This document shows positions 25,976-37,334 of a DNA stretch of 64,000 nt, piece after piece. The notes under the pieces are model-generated. The model saw only the letters and a program-made list of their open reading frames with translations. It was not told the DNA's origin and did not search any database. The first letter of the stretch is position 1, and each line of letters starts with the position of its first letter. The position numbers and the translations under genes are program-made. The stretch is from Lysinimonas soli (GTDB taxonomy: Bacteria; Actinomycetota; Actinomycetes; Actinomycetales; Microbacteriaceae): NCBI RefSeq assembly GCF_042655435.1, contig NZ_JBHSMG010000001.1:372001-436000 (forward strand). Reading direction: 5' to 3'.

Positions 25976-27148
25976 ATGACCGATTCAGCCCAGACCTCAG
26001 GCTCGCACGACAGTCCCGAACTGCTGAGCCCCCTGCACCAGGTGCACGTCGACGCGGGCGCCCTGTTCACCGACTTCGCCGGATGGCAGATGCCGGTGCG
26101 CTACAGCTCCGACCTCGCTGAGCACCACGCCGTGCGCACCGCGGCCGGTCTCTTCGACCTGAGCCACATGGGCGAGATCCTCGTCGTCGGCCCCGAAGCG
26201 GCCGCCGCCCTCGACTACGCGCTGGCGGGCAAGCTCTCGGCGATCGCCGAGGGGCAGGCCAAGTACTCCCTGCTGCTGGCGCGCGACGGCGGCATCCTGG
26301 ACGACCTCGTGGTCTACCGCACCGGCGAAGACCGCTACCTGGTCGTGGCCAACGCGGCCAACCGCGCGCTCGTCGCCGAAGAGCTGCGCGACCGTTGCTC
26401 GATCTTCGACTGCCTGGTCGAGGACGAGAGCGACGACATCGCGCTCATCGCCCTGCAGGGGCCGATCTCCGAAGAGATCCTGCGCAACGTGGAGGGCTTC
26501 GACCTGCCCGGTCTCGACGGCCTCGGGTATTACCGCTCGATCGCGGCCGACTTCCGCGGGCATCCGGTGCTCGTCGCGCGCACCGGGTACACGGGCGAGG
26601 ACGGCTTCGAGTTCTACCTCGCTCCCGACCGCGCCCCCGAACTGTGGACCGCGCTGATCGAGACCGGCGGCGGCTCGGGTCTTGTCCCCGCCGGGCTGGC
26701 CGCCCGCGACACCCTGCGCCTCGAGGCGGGCATGCCGCTCTACGGCCACGAGCTCAACGCCTCGACCTTCCCCGTGCAGGCCGGACTCGGCCGGGTCGTC
26801 GCGCTCGGCAAGGAGGGCGACTTCGTCGGCCGTGAGGCCATCGAGCAGGGTCCGCCCATCGACGCGCGGGTGCTCGCCGGACTCGTCGCCGAGGGCAAGC
26901 GCGCGGGGCGTGCCGGCTACGCGATCGTGGTGCCGGATGGGGCCCAGATCGTCGGAGAGGTCACCTCGGGCGCGCTGTCGCCGACCCTCGGCGTCCCGGT
27001 CGCGATGGCCTACGTCGATCCGGCCTTCGCCGCCGTGGGCACCCGCCTCGATCTCGACGTGCGCGGCACCCGCGTCGCGGCATCCGTCGTGGCGCTGCCC
27101 TTCTACTCGCGCCGCTCCACCCCCTCGACCTCGACAGAAAAGAAGTGA
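25976..27148 (+). CDS. gcvT: glycine cleavage system aminomethyltransferase (T protein)
   Basis: A 390-residue tetrahydrofolate-dependent T protein. It takes the aminomethyl group from the lipoyl arm of GcvH and forms 5,10-methylene-THF and ammonia. Family motifs are clear: FTDFAGWQMPVRYSSDLAEHHAVR, GLFDLSHMGE, ARTGYTGEDGFEFYL, AARDTLRLEAGMPLYGHE and VTSGALSPTLG. It is the first gene of gcvTHP, under the glycine riboswitch, with AGGAGA as ribosome site. Its stop overlaps a possible GTG of gcvH by 4 bases. Confidence 0.97.
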   Translation: MTDSAQTSGSHDSPELLSPLHQVHVDAGALFTDFAGWQMPVRYSSDLAEHHAVRTAAGLFDLSHMGEILVVGPEAAAALDYALAGKLSAIAEGQAKYSLLLARDGGILDDLVVYRTGEDRYLVVANAANRALVAEELRDRCSIFDCLVEDESDDIALIALQGPISEEILRNVEGFDLPGLDGLGYYRSIAADFRGHPVLVARTGYTGEDGFEFYLAPDRAPELWTALIETGGGSGLVPAGLAARDTLRLEAGMPLYGHELNASTFPVQAGLGRVVALGKEGDFVGREAIEQGPPIDARVLAGLVAEGKRAGRAGYAIVVPDGAQIVGEVTSGALSPTLGVPVAMAYVDPAFAAVGTRLDLDVRGTRVAASVVALPFYSRRSTPSTSTEKK

Positions 27149-27150
27149 CC

Positions 27151-27525
27151 ATGACCGAGCCCGCCGCCGACCTCAAATACACCTCCGAGCACGAGTGGGT
27201 CGCCGTCGACGGCGACATCGCGACCGTCGGGATCACCGCCTACGCGGCCGAGAAGCTGGGAGACGTGGTCTACGTCGACCTGCCGAAGCCGGGGGCGGCC
27301 ATCGCCGAGGGCACCGTGGTCGGCGAGATCGAGTCGACCAAGTCGGTCGGCGAGCTCTTCGCGCCGCTCGCCGGTGAGGTCGTCGAAGCCAATCAGGCGG
27401 TCGTCGACCGACCCGACCTGGTCAACGCCGATCCCTTCGGCGACGGATGGATGATCAAGGTCCGCTTCACCGAGCTGCCGGCCTTGCTGACGGCCGCCGA
27501 GTACGCCGCGCTGACCGGCGAGTAG
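27151..27525 (+). CDS. gcvH: glycine cleavage system H protein
   Basis: A 124-residue lipoyl carrier protein that shuttles the aminomethyl group between GcvP and GcvT. The lipoylated Lys64 lies in EIESTKSVGELF, and SEHEWV near residue 11 and DPFGDGWMIKV near 93 are typical. I take ATG 27151 (MTEPAADLKYTSEHEW); a GTG two codons upstream overlaps the gcvT stop, but AAGAAG at 27140-27145 suits the ATG better. It lies between gcvT and gcvP, 15 bases before the latter. Confidence 0.96.
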   Translation: MTEPAADLKYTSEHEWVAVDGDIATVGITAYAAEKLGDVVYVDLPKPGAAIAEGTVVGEIESTKSVGELFAPLAGEVVEANQAVVDRPDLVNADPFGDGWMIKVRFTELPALLTAAEYAALTGE

Positions 27526-27540
27526 GAGCGCACCGCTTTC

Positions 27541-30441
<2,901 letters not shown>

Positions 30442-30444
30442 CCG

Positions 30445-30484
30445 CCGCCTGACATACCGGCCGCGCCCGAGACGGGTCAGGCGG
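30445..30484. terminator. hairpin between convergent gcvP and peroxiredoxin genes
   Basis: A perfect 9-base inverted repeat, CCGCCTGAC (30445-30453) and GTCAGGCGG (30476-30484), encloses a 22-base loop in the 35 bases between the two stop codons. It could end transcription in both directions, although no T-tract follows on either strand. It also includes the peroxiredoxin stop codon. Confidence 0.5.
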
Positions 30485-30992
30485 GAGGTGTGAAGGCGAA
30501 GGCGTCGCCCGCAGGTGCCGGGAAGAGGCGCAGGATCTGGTCACGGATCTCGGACGCCCGGCGGTAGGTGAAACCGATCATGGCGACGTGCTTCCACCGG
30601 ATGATGCCGTCGCCGTCGATGATGAAGACCGCGCGTCGCAGCATCCCGCCCAAGGCGACACCGTACGCCGAGCCGACGCCGTCGCGGTGGTCGGCGAGCA
30701 GCGGGAAGGTCAGTCCGTTCTTGCGCGCGAACTCCTCGTGGCTCTCGACGCCCTGCAGACTGATGCCCCACACGTCGGCGCCGAGCGACTCGAAGCCCTC
30801 GAAATCGTCCTGGTAGCTGCACAACTGCTCGGTGCACACCTTGCTCGAGTCGAGCGGGTAGAAGGCCAGGACGACAGGCGCTCCCCGGCGGCCCGCGAGC
30901 GAGTACTCGGCGTGCTCGTATCGCCCGTCTGCGAACCGGATGCCCGGAAGCGTGAACTCCGGCGCCCGGTCACCGATTTCCAGTGCCCCCAC
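30477..30992 (-). CDS. peroxiredoxin (AhpC/Bcp type)
   Basis: A 171-residue thiol peroxidase that reduces peroxides using thioredoxin-like electrons. The peroxidatic Cys53 and a second Cys58 sit five residues apart (KVCTEQLCSYQ), the arrangement of atypical two-cysteine Bcp/PrxQ enzymes. IGDRAPEFTLPGI opens the fold and ADHRDGVGSAYGV follows. Bcp normally has PGxTxxC before the first Cys; here it is PLDSSKVC, so this is a divergent actinobacterial branch. The start is a GTG 6 nt after TAGGAT (reverse strand), so the message is probably leaderless. Confidence 0.93.
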   Translation of the reverse strand: MGALEIGDRAPEFTLPGIRFADGRYEHAEYSLAGRRGAPVVLAFYPLDSSKVCTEQLCSYQDDFEGFESLGADVWGISLQGVESHEEFARKNGLTFPLLADHRDGVGSAYGVALGGMLRRAVFIIDGDGIIRWKHVAMIGFTYRRASEIRDQILRLFPAPAGDAFAFTPPA

Positions 30993-31037
30993 ATCGTCAT
31001 CCTAGGTCGCCGGAACCCGCCACGTCGTACGTGAGGG

Positions 31038-31871
31038 CTACTTCACCACCCCGAAGAGCTCCGGGAACGTCGCGACCGCCCACGGATACCCCACGAAGAT
31101 CGCCGCATCGATCACGAAGTGGGCGATCACGAAGGGGAGCACCCGCTTGCTCCGAGAGAACAGGTAGCCGAACAGCAGCCCCATCAGCACATTGCCGACG
31201 AAGGCGCCGAAGCCCTGATACAGGTGGTAGCTGCCGCGGAGGAGGGCGGCGGCGACGATGATGCGCCAGCGTCCCCAGCCGAGCTCGCGGAGGCGCTCGA
31301 AGAGGTAGCCGAGCACGATGACCTCCTCCAGGAGACCCGCCCGGAACGCGGAGAGCAGCAGCACGGGCACCGTCCACCAGTGCGAGCTCAAGCCCGCGGC
31401 GTCGACGGTGACGCCGAGATCGAGCGCCTTCGCAGCGAGGTACACCCCGATCCCGGGGATGCCGATGACCAGCGCGAGCGCCAGCCCGCGCCAGGCGTCC
31501 CCGAAGGGTCGTCGGGCGTCGATTCCGAGTCGAGCGAGATGCGGCCGGCCGCGGTTCCAGAGCAGGAAGCACACCAGCAGTACGGGGACGACGTCGAAGA
31601 CGAGCCCGAGCAGCTGGTAGATGAGGTCGAAGACCTCGCGATCGTTGAGGCTCGGATTGAGCGTCGCGGTCTGCTGCGAGAGGGGCTTGGAACGGGTCAG
31701 GCTGTCGGCGAGCGAGACGATGGCGTACACCGCCGACTGGCCGAGCGACAGCCCGAGCACGAGGGCGATCTCCCACCAGAGGCGTCCGCGATCCGGTCGC
31801 AGGTCGACGCCGACCGACGTGGGGCCGATCGCCTCGCCGTTGGAGGATATCGACAACCCGGATGCCCGCAC
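31038..31871 (-). CDS. CPBP-family intramembrane metalloprotease-like protein
   Basis: A 277-residue membrane protein with about seven hydrophobic segments from residue 35 on. The Abi/CAAX-protease motifs are recognisable: Glu182-Glu183 followed by VIVLGYLFERL, the helix with RGSYHLYQGFG, and HFVIDAAIF near the end. In the first motif the usual Arg of EExxxR is replaced by Leu187. Family members cleave membrane peptides or prenylated proteins and are often linked to bacteriocin immunity; no bacteriocin gene is seen here. ATG 31871 is assumed. The 250 bases between it and the next gene hold its promoter and that of the peptide importer. Confidence 0.87.
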   Translation of the reverse strand: MRASGLSISSNGEAIGPTSVGVDLRPDRGRLWWEIALVLGLSLGQSAVYAIVSLADSLTRSKPLSQQTATLNPSLNDREVFDLIYQLLGLVFDVVPVLLVCFLLWNRGRPHLARLGIDARRPFGDAWRGLALALVIGIPGIGVYLAAKALDLGVTVDAAGLSSHWWTVPVLLLSAFRAGLLEEVIVLGYLFERLRELGWGRWRIIVAAALLRGSYHLYQGFGAFVGNVLMGLLFGYLFSRSKRVLPFVIAHFVIDAAIFVGYPWAVATFPELFGVVK

Positions 31872-32121
31872 CCGCCCGATGCTACGCCGCGCGCCCCGGC
31901 CGTTTTCGCGGCTCCGTTGCGATTCGCCGCACGATTCCGTCTTATCGCGCGCTATTCATGCAAAGAATCAGCGCGAACGCAACAATCCTCAGACCTCGTT
32001 TCCGCCGTGTAACGATTCCCCCTAGGGTTTTGCGAGGCCGTCGCCCCCTCTTTAGGGTCGAGGTATCCAGCGCGGCGCGGGAGCCTGCTCGCGCGCCGTC
32101 ACATCTTGCACAGGAGGAACA

Positions 32122-33906
32122 TTGAAACTCAGACGGGTTTCTCTCGTCGGCGCAGTCGTCGCCGCGGGAGCTTTGGTACTGGCGGGTTGCGCCGCAGGCG
32201 GAGGCTCCGAGGTTGTCAGCGGTACTTCGATCAGCGTGGCGCAGAACTCGGCGATGAACACGATGAACTCCTTCACCGCCACCAACTACGCGACGTACAA
32301 CTCGAACGTCTCGTACCTCTACCAGGGCGTCGGCTTCAACTACTACGACAACAGCCCGAAGCTGGTGAAGAACCCCGCGTTCGGCACCTACAAGAAGCTG
32401 TCGGACAGCCCACTCACGGTTCAGTACACGATCAACGATGGCGTCAAGTGGACTGACGGCACCCCTGTGGACGCGGCGGACATGATCCTCGCGTGGGGCT
32501 CGAGCATCACGAAGTACAACGACCCCAAGGGTGTGAACTTCGGCTCGATCAACGCCGGCTCCGGGTTGGACTACGTCACGAAGATGCCGAAGATCGGCAG
32601 CGACGGGCGCACGATCACGCTCACCTACGACAAGCCGTACGTCGACTGGGAGATCCTGCCGGCCATCACGCCGAACATCCCTTCGGCGGTTCTGTGGGAA
32701 GAGGCCGGGATCGACAAGAAGACCGGCAAGGACGCTCAGGATGCCGTCGTCAAGGCCTTCAAGGACGACGACACCTCGACCCTGACCAAGCTCGCCAAGA
32801 TCTGGAAGACGGGCTTCGACATGACGTCGACCCCGAAGGACGCGAAGCTGCTGACGACCTACGGCCCCTACAAGGTCCAGAGTCTGACCAAGCAGTACGT
32901 GACCCTGGTCTCGAACCCGGACTTCACGTGGGGACCCAAGCCGAAGATCGCCAAGATCACGGTGCGCTTCATCCCCGACCAGACCGCACAGGTTCAGGCC
33001 CTCCAGAACGGTGAGCTGAGCGTGCTCTACGGTCAGGCCACCGCCGACACCGTGTCGGCGCTGAAGGGTGCATCGGGCATCAAGTCGACGACCACGCCGA
33101 CCGCCACCTTCGAGCACGTCGACCTGACGTTCAACAACAACGGCCCGTTCGACCCGGCGACCTACGGCGGCGACGCTCAGAAGGCTCTCGAGGTTCGCCA
33201 GGCGTTCTTCAAGGTCATCCCGCGTCAGCAGATGCTGGAGCGCCTCATCACGCCCATCTCGCCCAACGTGAAGCTCGACGACTCGTCGCTCTTCCTCCCG
33301 GGTCAGCAGGGCTATGACGAGTCGGTCAAGAACAACGGTTCGTCGGACTACCAGACCGTGGATGTGGCGGCCGCCAAGGCGCTTCTGGCCAAGGCCGGGG
33401 TGACCGGACCGGTGACCGTGCGCTTCGCGTACGCGAACGACAACCCGCGTCGTCAGGGCGAGTTCCAGTTGATCCAGGCCTCGGCCAAGGACGCCGGATT
33501 CAACGTGGTCGATGTCGGCAAGCCCGGTGCGGACTTCTTCGGACCGGACGGAATCGGCTCGGGCAAGTACGTCTACGACGCCACCGTCTTCGCCTACCAG
33601 CTCTCCTCGGGCTCGGTGACCCAGAGCCAGGCGAACACGACCACGGGCAACGCGTACAACTACCAGGGCTACTCGAACACCAAGGTCGACGCGCTGTGGC
33701 AGAAGGCCGCGACCGTGACCAGCTCGGCGGATGCCATTCCGCTGCAGCAGCAGATCGATGGGTACCTGTGGAAGGACGCGTCGACCCTGACGCTGTTCCA
33801 GCTGCCGGACGTGTCGGCATGGTCCTCGAAGATCTCGAATGTGTCGGATGCTCCTTACAGCCCGAACATCTTCTGGAACTTCTGGGAGTGGACTGAATCC
33901 AAGTAG
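32122..33906 (+). CDS. ABC transporter substrate-binding lipoprotein, family 5 (peptide type)
   Basis: A 594-residue extracytoplasmic solute-binding protein. A lipoprotein signal peptide ends at the lipobox LAGC with Cys23, followed by a Gly/Ser-rich tether. The body follows the OppA/DppA plan, with VKWTDGTPVDAADMILAW near residue 110 and RQAFFKVIPRQQML near 370. The start is TTG, chosen because an ideal ribosome site (AGGAGGA, 32112-32118) precedes it. It heads the importer operon, and a strong hairpin follows its stop. It differs from its neighbours in using many Asn, Lys and Thr residues. The cargo is probably a peptide or other small amine-rich solute. Confidence 0.92.
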   Translation: MKLRRVSLVGAVVAAGALVLAGCAAGGGSEVVSGTSISVAQNSAMNTMNSFTATNYATYNSNVSYLYQGVGFNYYDNSPKLVKNPAFGTYKKLSDSPLTVQYTINDGVKWTDGTPVDAADMILAWGSSITKYNDPKGVNFGSINAGSGLDYVTKMPKIGSDGRTITLTYDKPYVDWEILPAITPNIPSAVLWEEAGIDKKTGKDAQDAVVKAFKDDDTSTLTKLAKIWKTGFDMTSTPKDAKLLTTYGPYKVQSLTKQYVTLVSNPDFTWGPKPKIAKITVRFIPDQTAQVQALQNGELSVLYGQATADTVSALKGASGIKSTTTPTATFEHVDLTFNNNGPFDPATYGGDAQKALEVRQAFFKVIPRQQMLERLITPISPNVKLDDSSLFLPGQQGYDESVKNNGSSDYQTVDVAAAKALLAKAGVTGPVTVRFAYANDNPRRQGEFQLIQASAKDAGFNVVDVGKPGADFFGPDGIGSGKYVYDATVFAYQLSSGSVTQSQANTTTGNAYNYQGYSNTKVDALWQKAATVTSSADAIPLQQQIDGYLWKDASTLTLFQLPDVSAWSSKISNVSDAPYSPNIFWNFWEWTESK

Positions 33907-33930
33907 TCACGTGACGGTTTGACCGTCGCT

Positions 33931-33969
33931 GCGGGTCGGGGTCGTGCGTTGAGCACGGCCCCGACTCGC
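33931..33969 (+). terminator. strong intercistronic hairpin after the binding-protein gene
   Basis: The 17-base arms 33931-33947 and 33953-33969 pair completely in RNA (15 Watson-Crick and two G-U pairs) around the 5-base loop GTTGA. There is no T-tract, so it may act as a partial terminator or as a 3' stabiliser. Either would raise the binding protein over the permeases, as is common in such operons. Confidence 0.75.
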
Positions 33970-34025
33970 GACGTGCTCCACTTGCGGGTATCGTCCCGTC
34001 CACCAGCCGAACAGAAAGCCGTTAC

Positions 34026-35573
34026 GTGGTCTCGTTCATCGTCCGGCGATTCCTGGCATCCCTCGCGGTGCTGCTCGTCGCCTCCTATCTCGTCTACATC
34101 TTGGCCGCCAACGCCGGCGACCCTCTCGCCGACATCAAAGAGACGAGCCTCCCCGCGGCGCAGAAGGACGCTCTGATCCAGCAGCGGATCGCGCAGCTGC
34201 ATCTCGATGTGCCGCCCTTCTTGCGCTACTTCATCTGGCTCGGCGGGGTGCTCGGCGGATTCCTCGGCCGCTTCACGCTCGGCGACACCATCGATGGCCA
34301 GCACGTCACCGACGCCCTCGGCTCGGCCATGGGACAGACGCTGCAGCTCGTCACCACCGCGTTCATCATCGGCATCATCGTTGGGGTCACCGTGGGCATC
34401 GCCACGGCTCTGCGCATCTACTCGACGTTCGACTACGTGACGACCTTCATCGCGTTCCTCTTCTTCTCCCTACCCGTGTTCTGGGTCGCCGTGATGCTCA
34501 AGCAGTTCGCGGCCATCAACTTCAACGACTTCCTCGCGAGCCCGGAGATACCCCCGCTCTGGATCGGTGTCATCGCGCTGGTCTCGGGGATCGTCTGGAT
34601 GGGCATCATCGGAGGCGGGTGGCGACGGCGCCTTCTCGTCTTCGGCGTCGCGGTGCTCGCCGCGGTCGGCGTGTTCACGTACACGAACCTCACCGGATGG
34701 TTCAACAACCCGTCGCTGGGCCCGGTGGTCACCCCGGCACTCGCGGTCGGCGCCGCCGTGATCGTGACCGTGCTGTCGACCGGATGGTCGAACAAGCGGG
34801 CGCGGTGGACCTCGCTGAGCGTGGCGGTCGGCATCTCTCTGGTGCTGTACTTCCCGCTGCACCTGTTGTTCGAGCAGTTCGGCCTCGTCAACCTCCCATC
34901 CGTGATCGCCCTCGTCGTGCTCCTCGTCGTTCTGGGAGGGCTCGCCGGCTGGCTGTGGGGCGGTAACGACCGACGTCCGCAGATCCGCACGGGTGCCCTC
35001 ACGGCCCTGTTCGCGACGCTCATCGTCCTGCTGGACCGCTTCATGGGCTCGTGGGGCATCTACTCGAGTCAGGTGGCCAACGGCCGCCCGATCTCCACGG
35101 TGGGGGCGGGCACGCCCGACCTCCAAGGATCGTTCTGGATCACCGGAATCGACAGCTTCACCCACCTGCTCCTGCCGACGATCGCCCTGGTGCTCATCTC
35201 GGTGGCCAGCTACAGCAGGTACGCCCGCTCGAGCCTGCTCGATGTCTTGAACCAGGACTACATCCGCACGGCCCGCGCGAAGGGTCTTACCGAGCGCACC
35301 GTCATCATGCGGCACGCCTTCCGCAATGCGCTGATTCCGATCACCACGGTGATCGCGCTCGATCTGGGTGCTCTGATCAGCGGCGCGGTGCTCACCGAGA
35401 CGGTGTTCGCCTGGTCGGGCATGGGCGCGCTCTTCGTGCAAGCGCTTCAGCGGGTCGACCTCAACCCGCTCATGGGCTTCTTCCTGGTGACCGCGGTCAC
35501 CGTCATCGTGTTCAACTTCCTCGCCGATCTCGTGTATTCGGCTCTCGACCCACGGATCCGGGTGACCGCATGA
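34026..35573 (+). CDS. ABC transporter permease (DppB/OppB type) with large insertion
   Basis: A 515-residue permease, roughly 190 residues longer than usual. The N-terminus (FIVRRFLASLAVLLVASYLVY) and C-terminal half (SYSRYARSSLLDVLNQDYIRTARAKGL, the EAA loop contacting the ATPase, then LTETVFAWSGMGAL) are typical OppB. Between SLPVFWVAVML near residue 150 and DLQGSFWITG near 360 there is an extra stretch with about five hydrophobic segments and short Arg-rich or Asn-containing loops. The gene starts at GTG after the intercistronic hairpin and overlaps the next permease by 4 bases. Partners are the adjacent binding protein, permease and fused ATPase. Confidence 0.9.
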   Translation: MVSFIVRRFLASLAVLLVASYLVYILAANAGDPLADIKETSLPAAQKDALIQQRIAQLHLDVPPFLRYFIWLGGVLGGFLGRFTLGDTIDGQHVTDALGSAMGQTLQLVTTAFIIGIIVGVTVGIATALRIYSTFDYVTTFIAFLFFSLPVFWVAVMLKQFAAINFNDFLASPEIPPLWIGVIALVSGIVWMGIIGGGWRRRLLVFGVAVLAAVGVFTYTNLTGWFNNPSLGPVVTPALAVGAAVIVTVLSTGWSNKRARWTSLSVAVGISLVLYFPLHLLFEQFGLVNLPSVIALVVLLVVLGGLAGWLWGGNDRRPQIRTGALTALFATLIVLLDRFMGSWGIYSSQVANGRPISTVGAGTPDLQGSFWITGIDSFTHLLLPTIALVLISVASYSRYARSSLLDVLNQDYIRTARAKGLTERTVIMRHAFRNALIPITTVIALDLGALISGAVLTETVFAWSGMGALFVQALQRVDLNPLMGFFLVTAVTVIVFNFLADLVYSALDPRIRVTA

Positions 35574-36682
35574 CCCTTGGACAGCTCAACCCAGGCGGAA
35601 GCGACGCCGGCACGCCCGGTGGCGAAGACCCGCGCAACGTCGCCAACCTGCAGGCGGCCGGCGTGCTGGACAACGCGGAGGCCTCGATCGAGATGCGTGA
35701 GGTCGAGGGCCTCAGCCTCGGCCGCATCGTATTGCGGCGTTTCCTCCGTCATCGTGCGGCGATGGCGAGCCTCATCCTGCTGCTGATCGTGATCGTGTTC
35801 GCGTTCAGCTCGGAGGGCATCGACGCCTTCGGCATCCGTCTGCCCGGGTGGTGGAGGTGGGACTACGCCGCGGTGCCCGACGTCATCAACCAGGGCCGGC
35901 CCACGCTGTCGCTCGTTCCGCTGAACTGGGGCATCCACCCGTTCGGCCAGGACTCCGTCGGGCACGACATGTTCGCCCAGGTGATGCGCGGTACTCAGCA
36001 GTCCCTCATGATCGTCTTCGTCGCGGGGATCGTCTCCACCGTCATCGGGGTCACCCTCGGTGCGGCTGCCGGATACTTCGGCGGCTGGATCGACTCGCTC
36101 CTGATGCGCGCCACCGACATCTTCATCATCGTGCCGCTCTACCTGATCGCCGCGATCGTGGGGCACACCCTGGTGGGTGCCGGGTCGGTCGTGCTCGCGA
36201 TCTTCCTGGGAGTCCTCGTCTGGACCACCCTGGCCCGACTCGTGCGCGGCGAGGTGCTCGCCCTGCGAGAACGGGAGTTCGTCGAGGCCGCGAAGGTGGC
36301 GGGAGCCTCCGACTTCCGCATCGTCTTCCGGCACATCCTGCCCAACACGGTGGGCGTCATCGTCGTGTCGGCGACCCTCACGATGTCGGCGACGATCCTG
36401 ACCGAGGCGGCGATCAGCTTCCTCGGCTTCGGGGTCCGCGCCCCCGACACCTCCCTCGGACTCATCATCAGCAACTACCAGTCGGCGTTCTCGACCCGTC
36501 CCTGGCTGTTCTGGTGGCCCGGTCTGTTCATCGTCATCATCGCGCTGACGATCAACTTCATCGGTGACGGGCTTCGCGATGCCTTCGATCCGCGGCAGCG
36601 TCGCGGCCTCAACCGGCGAGCACGTCGCGAGCGCGCGCTCGCGGTCGACCACGTCCCAGAGCCGGTCGGGAGCGAGTCGTGA
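35570..36682 (+). CDS. ABC transporter permease (DppC/OppC type)
   Basis: A 370-residue permease. A hydrophilic N-terminal tail of about 50 residues leads to RIVLRRFLRHRAAMASLILLL, the OppC entry helix. HPFGQDSVGHDMFAQVMRGTQQSL is the conserved periplasmic segment, and VRGEVLALREREFVEAAKVAGASD the EAA cytoplasmic loop. Five to six membrane helices are expected. It is coupled to the preceding permease by a 4-base overlap. A convergent PH-domain gene lies between it and the ATPase gene, with only 5 bases between the two stop codons. Confidence 0.93.
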   Translation: MTLGQLNPGGSDAGTPGGEDPRNVANLQAAGVLDNAEASIEMREVEGLSLGRIVLRRFLRHRAAMASLILLLIVIVFAFSSEGIDAFGIRLPGWWRWDYAAVPDVINQGRPTLSLVPLNWGIHPFGQDSVGHDMFAQVMRGTQQSLMIVFVAGIVSTVIGVTLGAAAGYFGGWIDSLLMRATDIFIIVPLYLIAAIVGHTLVGAGSVVLAIFLGVLVWTTLARLVRGEVLALREREFVEAAKVAGASDFRIVFRHILPNTVGVIVVSATLTMSATILTEAAISFLGFGVRAPDTSLGLIISNYQSAFSTRPWLFWWPGLFIVIIALTINFIGDGLRDAFDPRQRRGLNRRARRERALAVDHVPEPVGSES

Positions 36683-36687
36683 GGCTC

Positions 36688-37278
36688 CTAGGGCCAGAGC
36701 GCGCCGGTCAGGGTCGCGACCGTCAGCGCACCGACGACGGCAACCGCGGGCCAGTTCCAGCTGGTCGTGACACCGGCACCCTCGACCGCTCCCAGCACGC
36801 CCTCGTCGCGGTAGGCCTCCCACTGACGCACGACGAGGCTGCGCGCGAGCTCGTTGCCTCGGCTCACGCCGCGATCGTTGATCGACACGCGGTTGTAGGC
36901 GTCGCGACGCATTCGTCCCAGCTGGCTGGCTGGGCCGGGCGCCGGGGCGGCCCAAGCCGTCACCCGGCCCCCGGCGGTGTCGATCGTCAGCGACCACCGC
37001 GTCTCGATGTCCACGATCGCGGGCCAGGAGATGCGCCGGGTTCGCAGGGGATTCACGATGCGAAGGTCCGCGGGACTCAACTCGACCCGCGGCATCCAGA
37101 ACAGCACGAATGCGCCCGCGCCCACCAGCATCACCGCCGGGGTTGCGCGGAGGGCCACGTCCCATCGCGCCGACACGAGCAGCGAGACTTCGATGAGCAC
37201 GCAGATGGCGATGATCACCGCGGCGAGAACGCGCGACGCCACGGGATAGAGCACGGTCTGCTGGGGCCCGACGGTCAT
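36688..37278 (-). CDS. PH-domain membrane protein inserted in the peptide-importer cluster
   Basis: A 196-residue protein taken from ATG 37278 (MTVGPQQTVLYPV); a longer frame to 37317 has a poorer start. Two membrane segments at about 14-35 and 45-62 are followed by a bacterial PH-like domain (VELSPADLRIVNPLRTRRISWPAIVDIE, about 68-95) and a final hydrophobic helix near 175-193. The layout matches actinobacterial membrane-anchored PH proteins of unknown function. It lies opposite to the importer genes and splits the permeases from their ATPase. Its promoter must lie in the short gap before the ATPase gene. Confidence 0.8.
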   Translation of the reverse strand: MTVGPQQTVLYPVASRVLAAVIIAICVLIEVSLLVSARWDVALRATPAVMLVGAGAFVLFWMPRVELSPADLRIVNPLRTRRISWPAIVDIETRWSLTIDTAGGRVTAWAAPAPGPASQLGRMRRDAYNRVSINDRGVSRGNELARSLVVRQWEAYRDEGVLGAVEGAGVTTSWNWPAVAVVGALTVATLTGALWP

Positions 37279-37334
37279 CCTGACATTCTCGCCCGCCCGG
37301 CCGCCCGCTTCGACCACCCGACAGGATCCATTCG

